From Nitzschia sp. pyKryTriq1 (taxonomy: Eukaryota; Bacillariophyta; Bacillariophyceae; Bacillariales; Bacillariaceae): a stretch of 64,000 nucleotides of DNA. The notes beneath the pieces are model-generated. The model was not told the origin of the DNA, searched no databases, and saw nothing but the letters and a program-made list of their open reading frames with translations. Every line of letters starts with the position of its first letter. Within the stretch, counting starts at the first letter, position 1. Location: positions 2,356,001 to 2,420,000 of the forward strand of contig OY101115.1 of assembly GCA_956465555.1 (NCBI GenBank), written 5' to 3'. This document shows, piece by piece, positions 39,294 through 50,237 of the stretch. The translations under genes and the position numbers were made by a program.

Positions 39294-40717
39294 TTGTTGT
39301 TCCAAGCTTTTGAGGGTTTGTTGCAAAGGTTTTATGTTTTGCCTCCTTTGCAAACAACTCTTCGATTAATACAGGTTTTGTATTGTTGTGAGTGGAGAAT
39401 TGTGTCGGCTTGATTCGTTTGTGAAAGTCTCTGTCTTCGCAGCCACAAAGCGATGAATCGATAATCTATGTAAATATGCAGTACTTGTACCGCACAGCAT
39501 GAGTAGCGTTTCCCATGATGCTTCTCGAGCTTCTGCGTCTCTGCAAGAACAAAAGAGGAGATCGAGAGGCTGGGGTGTCGTTACGTTCGAAGAACAAAAC
39601 GTCGTGTCGCAGGCCGCTGACGTTAGATTTTCCTTAAGTAACAACCATCTGACCCGAAATGACGTGTTACTTTTACTTATTGAACTTGGAAGTTAAGGAT
39701 ATGCCACGGGTCAAAACCAATTTTCATTCATGTAGTTTGGTAAGTGTGAAGAAGAACGCAGAAGGAATCATCATCCATCATCCCAAACCACAGTTTTCGT
39801 AACAATGGACCAAAATTCGCAGTAGGACGCGAATGGAGCGCTGGAACAGGTATCTTCGTAGTAGAGGGGTTTGATGTTCGCGCAGCTACAAGAAGTTTTC
39901 ATTGGGGTTGTCTCTGCTGGAGCTCTCTACTAGCTACTCTAGTAGCTAGAGTAGAGGGACCTACTAACTCGTAGGGCAAAGTAGAGTAGAGTAGAGAGCA
40001 CTGGAACTGTAGCGCGCTCTCTCGCGAGCAGCGCTGGTCTTGCTTGGAGCTTGGAGATTTCTACTATATATTAATAGCACGACGAGAACTTTTGCGTTGC
40101 GAAGTAAGCACTCGTACTTTACCGGTGCGGTAGTCTTCCACGTTGGTAAGAGATGACAAGTACGTACTCCTCCAGGCCGTCTGATGTTATGGCAGTTGCG
40201 ACCAAGAATCACACGTGTGTTGAGAATGACGAGAATCATGTTTTGATGAGAACAAATTCACTTGCTTCGCCCTTCTCAGATATATAAGCTACTAGTATAT
40301 ACATAGACGACGACTCCATCTTGTGTAGCTACAGTAGCGTAGAGTTTTGCAACCAATACCAATCCTGCCCCTGAAGTAGGAAGCTGTCAAGTTGAGAATT
40401 ACGAGTACTGGTACTCGTAGACCATAAGCATGAACATGGACGCGAAGATTAGGGATTCCCCTCGAAGAGGCCCCTCTTTTCGTTGCAGATCTTACTACGG
40501 GTAGTAGACTCTAGTATTCATAGTAGTACCGCCTCCTCACAGAAACGGAGCGATTTGTGGCTGTTGCTGGCTCTAGTTAGTATTATCATGGTTGCTGGAT
40601 CTGTTGCGTTTCATCATTCGTTTCGCTGCTCTACGATGTAGTTTCAAACCAAGTCTAGACTTGGTCGAGCAGTAGACATAACGTCACAGACACTAGTTTC
40701 CTGTGACTTCTGACGTA
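39294..40717. other. 1.4-kb gap between minus-strand genes
   Basis: No supportable gene. A 65-codon ATG frame at 39499-39696 is the longest sense-like stretch, without a known domain. CTAGTAGCTAGAG inverted repeats lie at 39921-39990, and GTAC-rich spots near 40105, 40400 and 40530. TATATAAGCTACTAGTATATAC near 40281 is AT-rich and partly symmetric. Confidence 0.4.
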
Positions 40718-42577
40718 CTAACGGGTTTCGACAACGCCAGCAGCGACAAGCCTCTCGATCTTTGCTCTCATACCTGGGTCTTTCATGGCTTGTTGCGCAG
40801 CTGCTGGGTTTTCCCCAAAGTCGCGGAGCGTTTGCTGAACGATGGGGTCTGTAAGAATAGCTTGGATCTGCGGATCAGCCATGGCATGAGCGGCTTGCTC
40901 CTTCTTCTGTTCGTCGGTCATGTTCTGTCTTCCGTAGTTGATCTGCTGCATGGTCTTACGAAGGCCCTCCTTGCAACTGGAATTGTCTGGTTCGAGTTCC
41001 AAGCCGTGTTTGTATGAATCCATCGACTTGTGGAATTCCTTCATTACGAATTCGATATCACCTTTGCGGGCCCATGCCTTGACATACTTTGGATCGAGTT
41101 CAATAGCCTTTTCAACTTCTCGCTTCGCACCATTGAAATCCATGATTTTGCACAAGGCCGCGCTCAGATTGTTCCGGATGGCAGCATTCTTCGGGGCACG
41201 TTTGACAGCGTCTTCGTACTGTTCGACTGCCTTCGGCCAGTCCTGCGCACGAAAGAATTCATTTCCCCTTTGCTTGGCTGCTTCAGCTTTCTCATCGTCC
41301 TGATAGGCCTGGGTGTCCTTCTTTTTCTTTTCCAACTCATAGGTCTTGAGTAGTCGTTGGGTTTCCTTGCTATAGCTTTCTAGCTGCGCACTGTTGCACA
41401 TCTCAATAGCCTTTGCGAGGTCGCCCTTTTTCTGGTACGATTTGGCACATCGTGTAAGTGCCTTGGCGCGATCCTCAAATGGAGCCTTGTTCTCCTTTCC
41501 AACCTCGATAGCCTTCAAGCACTCTTCGATACATTCGTCGTACTTCTTTAGTGTAAAATAGACGGCTGCCTTGTTAGAAAGGAACGTCATATTGGTTGGG
41601 TCGATGGCAATGGCTTCGTCGTACGCCTCAAGGGCCTTCTCAAACTCTTTCTTCTTGTATAATTCGTTACCAAGATCCTTCTTTTCCTTGGCTGCCTTCT
41701 CGGTTTCTTTCTTCTTGAGTTCCTCGGGGGACAAATTCGACCAGTCTTCCTCCATGGGTTCTGGTTCAGGCGGTGGCGCCTTCTTTGCTGGAGCACGTGC
41801 TGGCGCTGGTGCAGGGGAGGACTCATCGTCATCTCCTGGATCTTGACCCATCATCATACCTAGCAACTCCATCATTTTGGGATCTTGCATGATAGCGGGC
41901 AGCATGTTTGGATTCTTCTGGACGAGTTGAATCTTTTTCATGACATCGTCGTCGTTCAAGTATTTTCTCATTCGAGGATCCATAGCCATTTGCGCCATCA
42001 TTTCCGGGCCAAACAAGCCACCCAATGCAACACCCCCCGGGGGGCCTCCTCCATTCTTGTCGCGTTGCACTTCTTCCAACCCCTTTTTCAAACCAGCATC
42101 CGTCGGAAACTTTGCCAAACCTTCTTCGTACGCGCTAATGGCATCGTTGAGACGTTTCAATGAATGCAACGCGGCACCCTTTCGCGAATATCCCTTGGCG
42201 AAGGCGGGATTCAAAGCTATGCATGCCTGAGCATCTTCCAATGCGTTGTGCGCATCTCCCTTTTTCAAATAGGCCGCCGATCTATTCGAGTAGTAAACGT
42301 GGTTGGAACCATCGGCGTTGATTGCCTTGGTGTAATTTTCAATGGCCAAGGAAGTGTTCCCCTCCTGGAGAGCGGCGTTTCCAGCTGCCTTGAACTGTGG
42401 TCGGGAACAAAAACGTAACAAATTAAAAATAAGAACAACCAAATTAATGAGAATCATCAATCATTATCCAATCCTGTCGTAGGATATTATTATTATTATT
42501 ACTGCAATAACTGCAATAGTATTGCACACGCAACAACAACGGACAGAAAGAAAACTTACATCTTCTGCGGTCGACAT
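40718..42577 (-). CDS. STI1/HOP co-chaperone
   Basis: Exon 1 is only 18 nt (42577-42560, MSTAED), then a 165-nt phase-0 intron (GTAAGT ... CCACAG) leads to 42394-40718. The protein has 564 residues. Three TPR blocks are visible: TPR1 at about 5-120 (FKAAGNAALQEGN), TPR2A at about 240-350 (KDLGNELYKKKEFEKALEAY) and TPR2B at about 375-490 (AKQRGNEFFRAQDW). DP1 lies after TPR1 (MAMDPRMRKYL, MQDPKMMELLGMMMG) and DP2 at the C-terminus (FGENPAAAQQAMKDPGM). The linker is Pro/Ala-rich. HOP bridges Hsp70 and Hsp90 during client transfer. Domain order and length match the family. Confidence 0.96.
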
Positions 42578-43103
42578 TTTATTGGGCGATGATCAGTGTT
42601 TTCGGAATTCGTTGAATGGTTTGTTTCTTTGATTGCAATCGATTGCAACTATACGAATGGTCAAGCGTCAAGCTAGGATTTCGACCATGGTCGCTTGATG
42701 GTTGATGGTGCAGTCGGATCCTCGAGAGGGTTCGGTGCCGCTCCATCGAAATCGAAACTCTGTCTGTCGAAGGTCGAAAGAGGTCGATTTCCCGCCAACC
42801 AAATATTGACGGGCGAGGCACAGACTGAACACCTTCCGAGCGTGATTGAACGCGCGATCACACTGAAAACGCGCAACAAAGCGACACGTGGAAATGAAGA
42901 TGATGTTGTGTCTGTCCCCCATGCGTTGATGGCGTCAGTTTCCATCCATCGAAAATCTTCAATCCATCATCGCACCCATCGATCGATCACTCATCACAAC
43001 AACATGATCACTTACTTCATTCTTCTCGCCTCTTCGCCAGCGTCAGATTGGTTCGAAGTGTCATTTTCGGGATTTGTCTGAATCATTATATTATCAGTAG
43101 AAT
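42578..43103. other. Shared upstream region of STI1 and NusG-like genes
   Basis: The genes diverge across about 525 bp. ATCGATCGATCAC-type repeats occur near 42978. A CGAAAGGTCGAAAGAGGTCGA direct repeat lies near 42760. No gene seen. Heat-shock-type GAA..TTC arrays were not obvious. Confidence 0.4.
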
Positions 43104-45471
43104 ATGGATGTCTCTGCGGTAGTGGCCCTTCTGCTGGGGAGCCTCTTCTGTTTCCCGGCGACCACAACATGGGGGTTCGTGCCGAGCCTCACCTCGCACC
43201 GCATCCCAAATAATAATAATCAGCACGGGATTGTGAATTTCCCTAGTCCATCCAACAGAAACAACAACAACAACAACAACAACAACATGGCGGTGGCGGT
43301 GGTGGACACTACCGGTACTACTTCCAGCACTGCACTATTTATGGCCAAGCTATGGGATCGTATGGAAATTGAGGAGGATGAAGAGCCAATGTGGTATGTC
43401 TTGAATTGCGTCGCTGGTCTGGAAATTGATTTATTGCGAATGTGTCGACAGCGTTGCGAGGGAATGGAAGATATCGAAAAATTCGTCGTTCCCATGGTTA
43501 CCACCACTCGATCCCATGGAGCAAACCGAATGGTGAAGGATACCAAGGTCAGATATCAAGGCTACGTCTTTGCCAAACTTCGACTATGTCCAGAGACATA
43601 TGAGGCGATTCAAGGTAAGCGGATTTTTCTGTTTGTCGTTTCAGATTATTTGTGGATGGCGCTTGGATTCCTCAGCCGCGATCTCATGGCTGCTCGTCAT
43701 GCCGGACTTTCTTCTAAATTCAGGATTGGATCTTTGTCGATCCTGGATGGGTACTGTCAACCAAAAGGGGCACAAAAAATTACCTCCCGCTCCCGTCGCC
43801 TTGAACGAAGATGAAATCGAAAATTTTGGACTGGAAGAATTAGAAGCTGAAGAGCCAGAGGAGCCCGATGGTGATGAGGATATTATTTTGGATTCAGAAG
43901 AAGCAGATAAGGAAGCTGCCGATATGGAAGAAACAGTGCAAAAGGTATATAAGGGTCTGCGAGTCGACGATATGGTCAAAGTCACTGCTAAAAACAAATT
44001 TTTCGACGAGGACGCGGTTGTGCGGCGTCTCAAGGACGGAAAACTGTTTTTGCGATTTTACACCTACGGCACTATGTACGAAGAATGGATGGATCCTGGT
44101 GATGTTCGAAAGCTTACCAGCATTGAGATTCTGAAGGGACTCTCAGGACCTCAACAGCCCATTACGCAACAGGATATTGATGGTCCAAATCAAGGGGACC
44201 GAAGGAGAGGCGGCTTTGACGATCAAGGCCCCAGGGACCGCAGAAACCTGCAGGGCGCCTTTGGAGGAGGAGGGCCTCGAAACCGGCGTCAGGATAGCAA
44301 CGTCGCTCGAGTCCAGCAAGACTCGAATTTTGATCGGCAACGAAACGATGAGAACTGGAATTGGTATAAAGACAATGAACGCCGAAATCAGGGAGGTGGT
44401 TACGATGATGGCAATGATATTGAAATCCGAGGCTCGTCCCGCAATAATAATCAGAGAGGAGACCGTCGTGATGCTGGATGGGCGCAAGGAGATGTTGATA
44501 GTCAGTGGGGTCGAACTACCCAGCGGGAAAATCGACGAGAAAAACGCCGGGATTCCAACGACGCTGATGGAGACTGGAGCGCATTCGTATCTCCCGTGAA
44601 GGATAAACCGAGCCAAGATGAAACTGACGATTTCTTTGCATCACTGATGACTGATCTGTCGAACGATTTGGACTCGGACAGTGGATCTAAGGGAACATCC
44701 AACAGAAAATCTGATTCGGGTGGTTTGTCCTCAGGCGAAGATGACTTTTTTGCATCTCTCATCTCGGAGATCGAAGGTGATGCGCCCTCATCGTCGCAAA
44801 GCAAAAGCACGCAGTCGTCAGATTCGGGAGAAGATGATTTCTTTGCCTCTCTAGCGGAGGAAATCCAGGATGTACCCAAGCAGCAGCCCCCAAAACCACC
44901 AGTACGACAGACCAAAAGATCGTCCTCTGTTGACGCAACCCCAGCTTTGTCTTCCACTGAAGATGACTTTTTTGCCGCCTTGGCAAAGGAGATTGGAGCG
45001 CCAGAGCAAGAGCCAAAATCCAAGGCTACCGAAAAGGCCCGTGAAGTGGCTGATCTGGACGATTTCTTTGCAGGACTTGCGGCATTTGATGACGATTCCT
45101 CATCTGGAAAGTCAGAGCCCTCGGGAAGTGGTGGTGAGTCCGATGATTTCTTTGCCAGTCTAGAGGCGGAACTTGAGACACAGCTTTCAATAGAATCTCC
45201 GCCGAAGGAAAACAGTAATTCGGTGGATGCCGAGGGTGCCGAAATCGACAACTTTTTGTCAGAGCTAGGTGGCGGGTCAGAACCCGTGAAAAAGAGCACA
45301 CCAAATAAGTCGAAAGCTCCAGCTGGCGGCGAGGCCCCGACAAAATCTGTCGATGTCTCTAGCCTCGACAAGTGCACGGTACCTGCACTAAAGGAGATGC
45401 TTCGCGAAAAAGGATTGAAAGTATCGGGGAAGAAGTCTGAACTTATTGAACGACTCGCTTCTCATGCATAA
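43104..45471 (+). CDS. NusG-like protein with KOW and SAP domains, probably plastid
   Basis: Exons 43104-43614 and 43724-45471 join over a 109-nt phase-1 intron, giving 752 residues. A signal-like N-terminus (VVALLLGSLFCFPATTTWGFVPS) resembles the bipartite plastid leader with an aromatic residue at the cleavage site. An AAC repeat encodes poly-Asn. The NusG N-terminal domain follows (MWYVLNCVAGLEIDLLRM, RYQGYVFAKLRL, and LCRSWMGTVN after the splice). A KOW-like part is VDDMVKVTAKNKFFDEDAVV. A basic Arg/Gly/Asn-rich region and an acidic half with seven DDFFASL-type motifs follow. The end is a SAP DNA-binding motif (LREKGLKVSGKKSELIERL). A role in plastid transcription or nucleoids is likely, in the manner of pTAC13. 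Confidence 0.85.
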
Positions 45472-45789
45472 ATGTCACTGTAAACAACTATTGTACGAAG
45501 TAGCTCATACATATCATCATCTACGAAGTAGCTCATACATATCATCATCTATCAATCAATCTTCGAGAAAGCGTAGCTCTAATCAATTATAAACTAGCTC
45601 TATCTTGTACGTAGCAGCATGCATGTGGTCTAAGCGGTGTTATGTGTGTGTGTGTGCGCGCGTGTGTGAAATAAGTACATTCGAAAACGAAGAGTGGACC
45701 CGAGCACTAAAGACCGGTGATTGTAACGGACAAGCGGCTCAAGGGAAAGGGTAGCAGAAACAAGAAAGGAAAAAGAGATTGCAGACATT
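45472..45789. other. Intergenic between convergent genes
   Basis: A 33-bp direct repeat (ACGAAGTAGCTCATACATATCATCATCTA) occurs twice in tandem at about 45495-45551, and a GTGTGTGTGTGCGCGCGTGTGTG tract at 45644-45667. No gene seen. Confidence 0.55.
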
Positions 45790-47125
45790 CTAGACACCCA
45801 AATCTGAAGGGAGGTCGGTCACGAACATGTGACCAGCACTGTGAGTGATGGCAAATGGCACTTTACTGTCCATCAAGATGCTCTGTGGTGTGACGCCACA
45901 GGCATGGAAAATGGGGATTTCATCCGAGGCAATGTCAATTGCTTCGCCCCACTCTGGCTTGTCCAAGTCGGCGATACCAATGGCGGTACCACTTCCAACG
46001 GAGACGGGTCCACCATGAGCGTGAGAGTATTTGGAAGTGATCTCGATGTGCTTGGAGACTTTCAAAGCGGGGATAGGTTTCATACTAACAACCATGTTTC
46101 CTTTCAGGGATCCCGCCGGACGACACTTGAGCGAGGTTTTGTACATGGGGACATTCTTCCCTTGTTCGGCACTCTTCAATGGGATGCCAGCATCCATCAA
46201 AGGACCATCGTAGGAGAACGAGCACCCGATCAAGAAAGCAACAGATTGCTCAGGCCAGTATTCCGTCACATCGGTCACTTCCTTTTCGAGCTTCCCATCG
46301 CGGTAGATGGCATATCTAGTGGTGAAGAAAAGGCAAAGGCAGCTGTTAGAATCGAACCACCATGCTGATAAAACTATCTTGCTCGTTCTTTCCCGCTACA
46401 GAGTGTACTTACTTTGGAACATCAGTACGAAGATCAGCTCCAGGCGCAACTCCAGAAGCGAACGGTGAACCAACATCACACACGTCAATCAGCGGACAAG
46501 CCTTCGGGTTACGTTGGCAAAACAGCAGGAAATCAAACGCGACCGGTCCTTGTGGCAAGACAACTAGATTGCACTGCAAGAATCCCGGACAAACACCATT
46601 GGTGGGGCCCGTAAACTCGCCCGAGCGTACCTTTGCCCGAAAGTCTCGGGGCAGGGAAACTTCCTTGTGGAAACGAGGGGCGCCGTGCCAATCCAACGTA
46701 TCTTCTTGCGGCAGCGATGGCATCAACTCTTCAGCTTCGCCTGACTGCGGGCCTTGGGCTTCCCATTGAGTAAAGTTGCAAATGTCGATTGTGTTACTGA
46801 TGGCCTCCTTCTTATCAGCCTCGCCGACCTCAATACTGGGGAGTGCTTTTCTCAAGTCATCCAATTCAGATTCTTTATTAGTTAGAAAAGAAGCACATGA
46901 TGGGGTGAGTAGACAAGACGATGCGAACAGATGCAAGCTGAGGAGACAAAATTGGAACGTACGAGTAAACGTGTTTTGAGGGGTTCCTTCTTGCGGCTGG
47001 CAAGCAGGAAGGACATCACGCAACAACTCTCGTTGTTCCTCCTTTGTCAAAGTGTGGTCGTCGAGTCTCATTTTGGCCTGTGGTGAATCCGATCTTTTAA
47101 CGCGTTGGTTGGCGGTAGTCTCCAT
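45790..47125 (-). CDS. D-glutamate cyclase-family protein (DUF1445 / UPF0317)
   Basis: Proposed exons are 47125-46963, 46872-46413 and 46315-45790 (382 residues). The 97-nt intron before the last exon is certain (AA|GTAAGT ... CTAG|A) because it restores RTDVPKYAIYRDGK. Intron 46962-46873 (90 nt) is in frame and open, so skipping or keeping it both give a protein; read through, it encodes an odd hydrophobic piece (FCLLSLHLFASSCLL), so I favour splicing. Family blocks are EFTGPTNGVCPGFLQCNLVV, FLLFCQRNPKACPLID, SPFASGVAPGADLRTD, FLIGCSFSYDGPLMDAGIP and CGVTPQSILMDSKVPFAITH. The family includes mitochondrial D-glutamate cyclase of animals and bacterial putative hydro-lyases. Confidence 0.86.
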
Positions 47126-48318
47126 TTTGCCTATTCTTTGTGATGTGTTTGGAGTCCTGATACGACCGGCTGGGTTGTTGTCAATTCGTGATGATTGGAC
47201 CGAGAAACCACAGTGAGGGAGACTATGCGTGAAGATGAAATCAATCAATATCCACAACTAGTACGAGTAGTCTAGTGTCTTTGAATCCCTCAAGGCGCAA
47301 CTTGTGAGTTCTGCAGATTCCGGAAAGGTCAGACAGAGAGGGTGGCAAGGTGGAAGGGAAATGGATTGGAATGCACTTGAGAACAGCTGTTTTTTGGAAG
47401 TGCAGCTCGAGGGTGATGTTGATTACTGGTTGGTTTGCTGAGTTGATGCGAAGAGGTCCAGATTTCTGTGAGAAACGGAGTTGCGCTCCCAGTTGTTATG
47501 TTCGGAGTTTAACACTCTCCAGTTTCCTCCTTCGAAAGTCATATTGAGAGGTCCCACTTTGAAAAAAGTTGTGCCCAAAGCACGATGTTCGAATTCGCAA
47601 GCGATGTTCGTTCGCCAACAACAACTAACGAAACCGAGAAGAATTTCCCAAGTACTCGTATGTAGGAGCGTGTGGCACCCGTGGTAACGAAGTAGTATCG
47701 TGTCCCAGCCAAAAAAGGCTATGGTCTCATTTAACATTTTCGAGACTCCGATGATTTTGATAATGTCATAATTCGAGACCATAAATGAAAATATGTATGC
47801 CTAATTTCTTATACAAGTAGGGTGCAGTGAGCAAGAAAATGCCAAGTCCATGTAGTCCAATTCACATGTTCTGCTGCTGCTTTAGTAGTTGCTTGTTGCA
47901 TGATTTTTTTCATTCAGGCATACTACTACCAGTGTTTGCTCAAGGCACTATCCATCAGAGCTCTTTCCAGGCATTTGCTGCACCACTGGTAGCACATAGA
48001 AACCTTGGATTAAAAGTGGCAGACGCAGGACGTAAGAAGGCGTCTATGTGGTGCGCCTTTTGCTCTTTCGAAAGAGTCCCAACCAAAGGAACAACGTCAA
48101 TCGACTGCAAGGAATCATCAACATCAAGCCACTTTCCAAGCTGTTTATGGAACGCCTCAGGGGGTGTCTTTCTTCATTTACTGGAGGCGGCTTGACCGCT
48201 ATATTGCGGAAAAGGAGCTTGGTGGACTTGTTGTCCGAGTAGGGGCGTAGGTTGGACGCCCATCTCTTTTGACGCTTCCGTCCCTCTTCGACTTCTACGG
48301 CGACCAAGTGTCCGTTTT
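47126..48318. other. 1.2-kb gap
   Basis: No supportable gene. A minus-strand open stretch at 48044-48322 (containing RKRQKRWASNLRPYSDNKST) has coding flavour and may belong with the neighbouring ORF in another frame. The rest is featureless. Confidence 0.3.
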
Positions 48319-48850
48319 TCATGGTTCCTGAGCGGGGGAACCATCGATAAGGAGTCTCTGGGGATTCTCCTTCCTTGGTGGGCTGATATGAGGCTTCCCA
48401 GAGGTGTACTCCTGCGTTGGGCGCGTCGGCGTCCGATGCTTCACTTTTCCAAGTCGACAGCTCGGCGCGCCCACCCTGGGGCTTACCACCATTCCCCGGT
48501 CCTGCAAGTACCGGAACTTGCAGGCCTCGATGTGATCGAGGTTTGGGGAAGAGTTGGTGGTCCGGGACGGACTCGAAGTTACTGTACCGTACTGGTTTTG
48601 ACGGTTCAAGGTCGTTTTGTGGGAGTCGTCGTTGTCTTCTTCTTTGGGTTCAGGTAGCGGTACAGCAGCGCGTTCCTCAAGGAAAGGGAGGCTGTGCTCC
48701 TGCGGCCAGCTTGTCCATTCCATTAGCTCGCCGGGACCCAAAGCTAGGCTTACCAAGTCGTCTTGGAGCCATTCGGCGAGGGGATGAAGTGATGGGCCCA
48801 GAGCTCTTGATCTATTGGACGTATAGTCCTCGATCTCGTAATAGTATTGA
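48319..48850 (-). pseudogene. Unrecognised coding-like ORF, possibly a decayed retroelement
   Basis: A minus-strand frame with strong protein character runs from about 48850 to the stop at 48319. It includes YEIEDYTSNRSRALGPSLHP, LAEWLQDDLVSLALGPGELM and EWTSWPQEHSLPFLEE, then a basic Arg/Pro/Ser-rich tail. The only ATG in frame (48756 region) is not at its beginning and no upstream exon was found. The next frame (48322-48044) carries on with EVEEGRKRQKRWASNLRPY. This could be a frameshifted gag-like relic or exons of one gene. I recognise no family. Confidence 0.3.
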
Positions 48851-49198
48851 GTAACGACTCGAGTCCTATGTCGTCCGTACGTCGTTCGTCATACGTCATC
48901 ATGAGAACGTTTCTCAACACGCTTCCATACATTGCTTCCATCAAAAGCTCCTTCTGCCTCCGTCTGGCCGGCTGTCGAGCCAGGTGCCTTCGATGCAACT
49001 TTGAACTTTGCTTGAACTCTCGCTCGAAAGAAAAACGCTCGACGATGAGCGATGGAGCGATGAGATGCGAGTTTGCGATGACCCGCACCGGTACAGCATT
49101 TGTACCGGTAGATTTCGTGCTTGTTACCATCCAATCAATCGAGACTTGCCATTGTTATAGACTACCTGTCCCGACAACGACAATCAGACGCATAAACA
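48851..49198. other. Upstream region of the Got1 gene
   Basis: No gene seen. ACCCGCACCGGTACAGC and TGTACCGGTAGATTT near 49081-49112 form another GTAC/CCGG palindrome pair. Confidence 0.4.
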
Positions 49199-49743
49199 AT
49201 GATTAGCGACAATGCAAAAATTGGCACCGGCCTTTTGGCGCTGGGGATTGTTTTTCTCTTCTTGGGGATGCTCTTTTTCTTCGATTCCGCCATGCTGGCT
49301 TTGGGTGATGTCCTATTTCTCATTGGTTTGACGCTTACAATCGGTAGGTCTACAGTTTGTTGCTCTATTACAGTACTTGAAGCGCCAGTCTTTCACCTGT
49401 TCTCAACGCTCCACTTGACGACAACTTGACGACGACTCCATTCAATCAATCGATCGATCGTTCTCCAGGCCCGGGTCGAACAGTGCGTTTCTTTTCTAGA
49501 AAGGACCGCCTCCGCGGAATCATATCCTTCTTTGGCGGTGTCCTCTTGGTGATGATTCGATGGCCGATCATTGGTATGCTTTGTCAACTCTACGGGCTTG
49601 TCTATTTGTTCGGTCAGTTTTTCCCTATTGCGGCACAGTCCATGCAAGATACACCTGTCATTGGAGACATTTTGCGTATGCCAGCCATAGCAAATTTTTT
49701 CGAGAGCTTCGGTGGGGGTAATGCAAGAAGGGCGCCAGTTTAG
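49199..49743 (+). CDS. Got1-type vesicle transport protein
   Basis: Exons 49199-49343 and 49469-49743 join over a 125-nt phase-1 intron (G|GTAGGT ... CTCCAG|GC) and give 139 residues, the normal Got1 length. Four hydrophobic segments are visible: [57 protein letters not shown] and [16 protein letters not shown]. The block [17 protein letters not shown] between the second and third is typical. Got1/GOLT1 works in ER-to-Golgi transport and COPII vesicle budding. Confidence 0.93.
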
Positions 49744-50237
49744 ATGGGTCAGAATGATGCAACGGACGACTATTTAGTAGGAAGGAATAGAAAGGTCGTG
49801 GCAGATGGCCATCCATTGCCTTCGCTCGATTATTCATTATTCATGCACATGCTAATCTAGGGACGACGAGACGAGTCGACTCCTCGAGGCCACACTGAAT
49901 TCGGATTGTTCCTTGGAAGCCTTTCGAGAAGAACGGGGAAAGGATCAATATAGAGTCGATGTAGTTCAAATTCCCTCAATGTTCTATAGAGTATCAAGTG
50001 ACGATGATTCTTCTTCCTCTCTACCTTTTTCGAGCTATGCTAGCGACACGACGGAAATTACGTGCAGTCTACTTGTGGCGTCAATGATATCATCTATCAT
50101 GCTGATTATAATTACGATACGGCGATGGTACCATACCGCCACGACCGGCTACTTGTGGGGTCAATGATGTCATCTATCTTTCTGATTACAACTACCGGTA
50201 CGTTATGGTGATGATTATTCTATCTCTTTCTTAAAAT
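49744..50237. other. Intergenic between convergent genes
   Basis: A direct repeat pair with (T)CAATGAT(A/G)TCATCTATC(A/T)TGATTA covers about 50080-50110 and 50161-50190; the second copy lies next to ACTACCGGTACGT. No gene seen. Confidence 0.45.

Noticed and set aside
39499-39696. A 65-codon ATG frame upstream of the ankyrin gene
   Set aside because: No known domain and no conserved feature; could be chance in a 1.4-kb gap.
44502-45377. A 291-codon open frame on the minus strand
   Set aside because: It lies opposite the NusG-like exon and its Ser/Leu-rich product is the antisense of the repeated acidic DDFF motifs.
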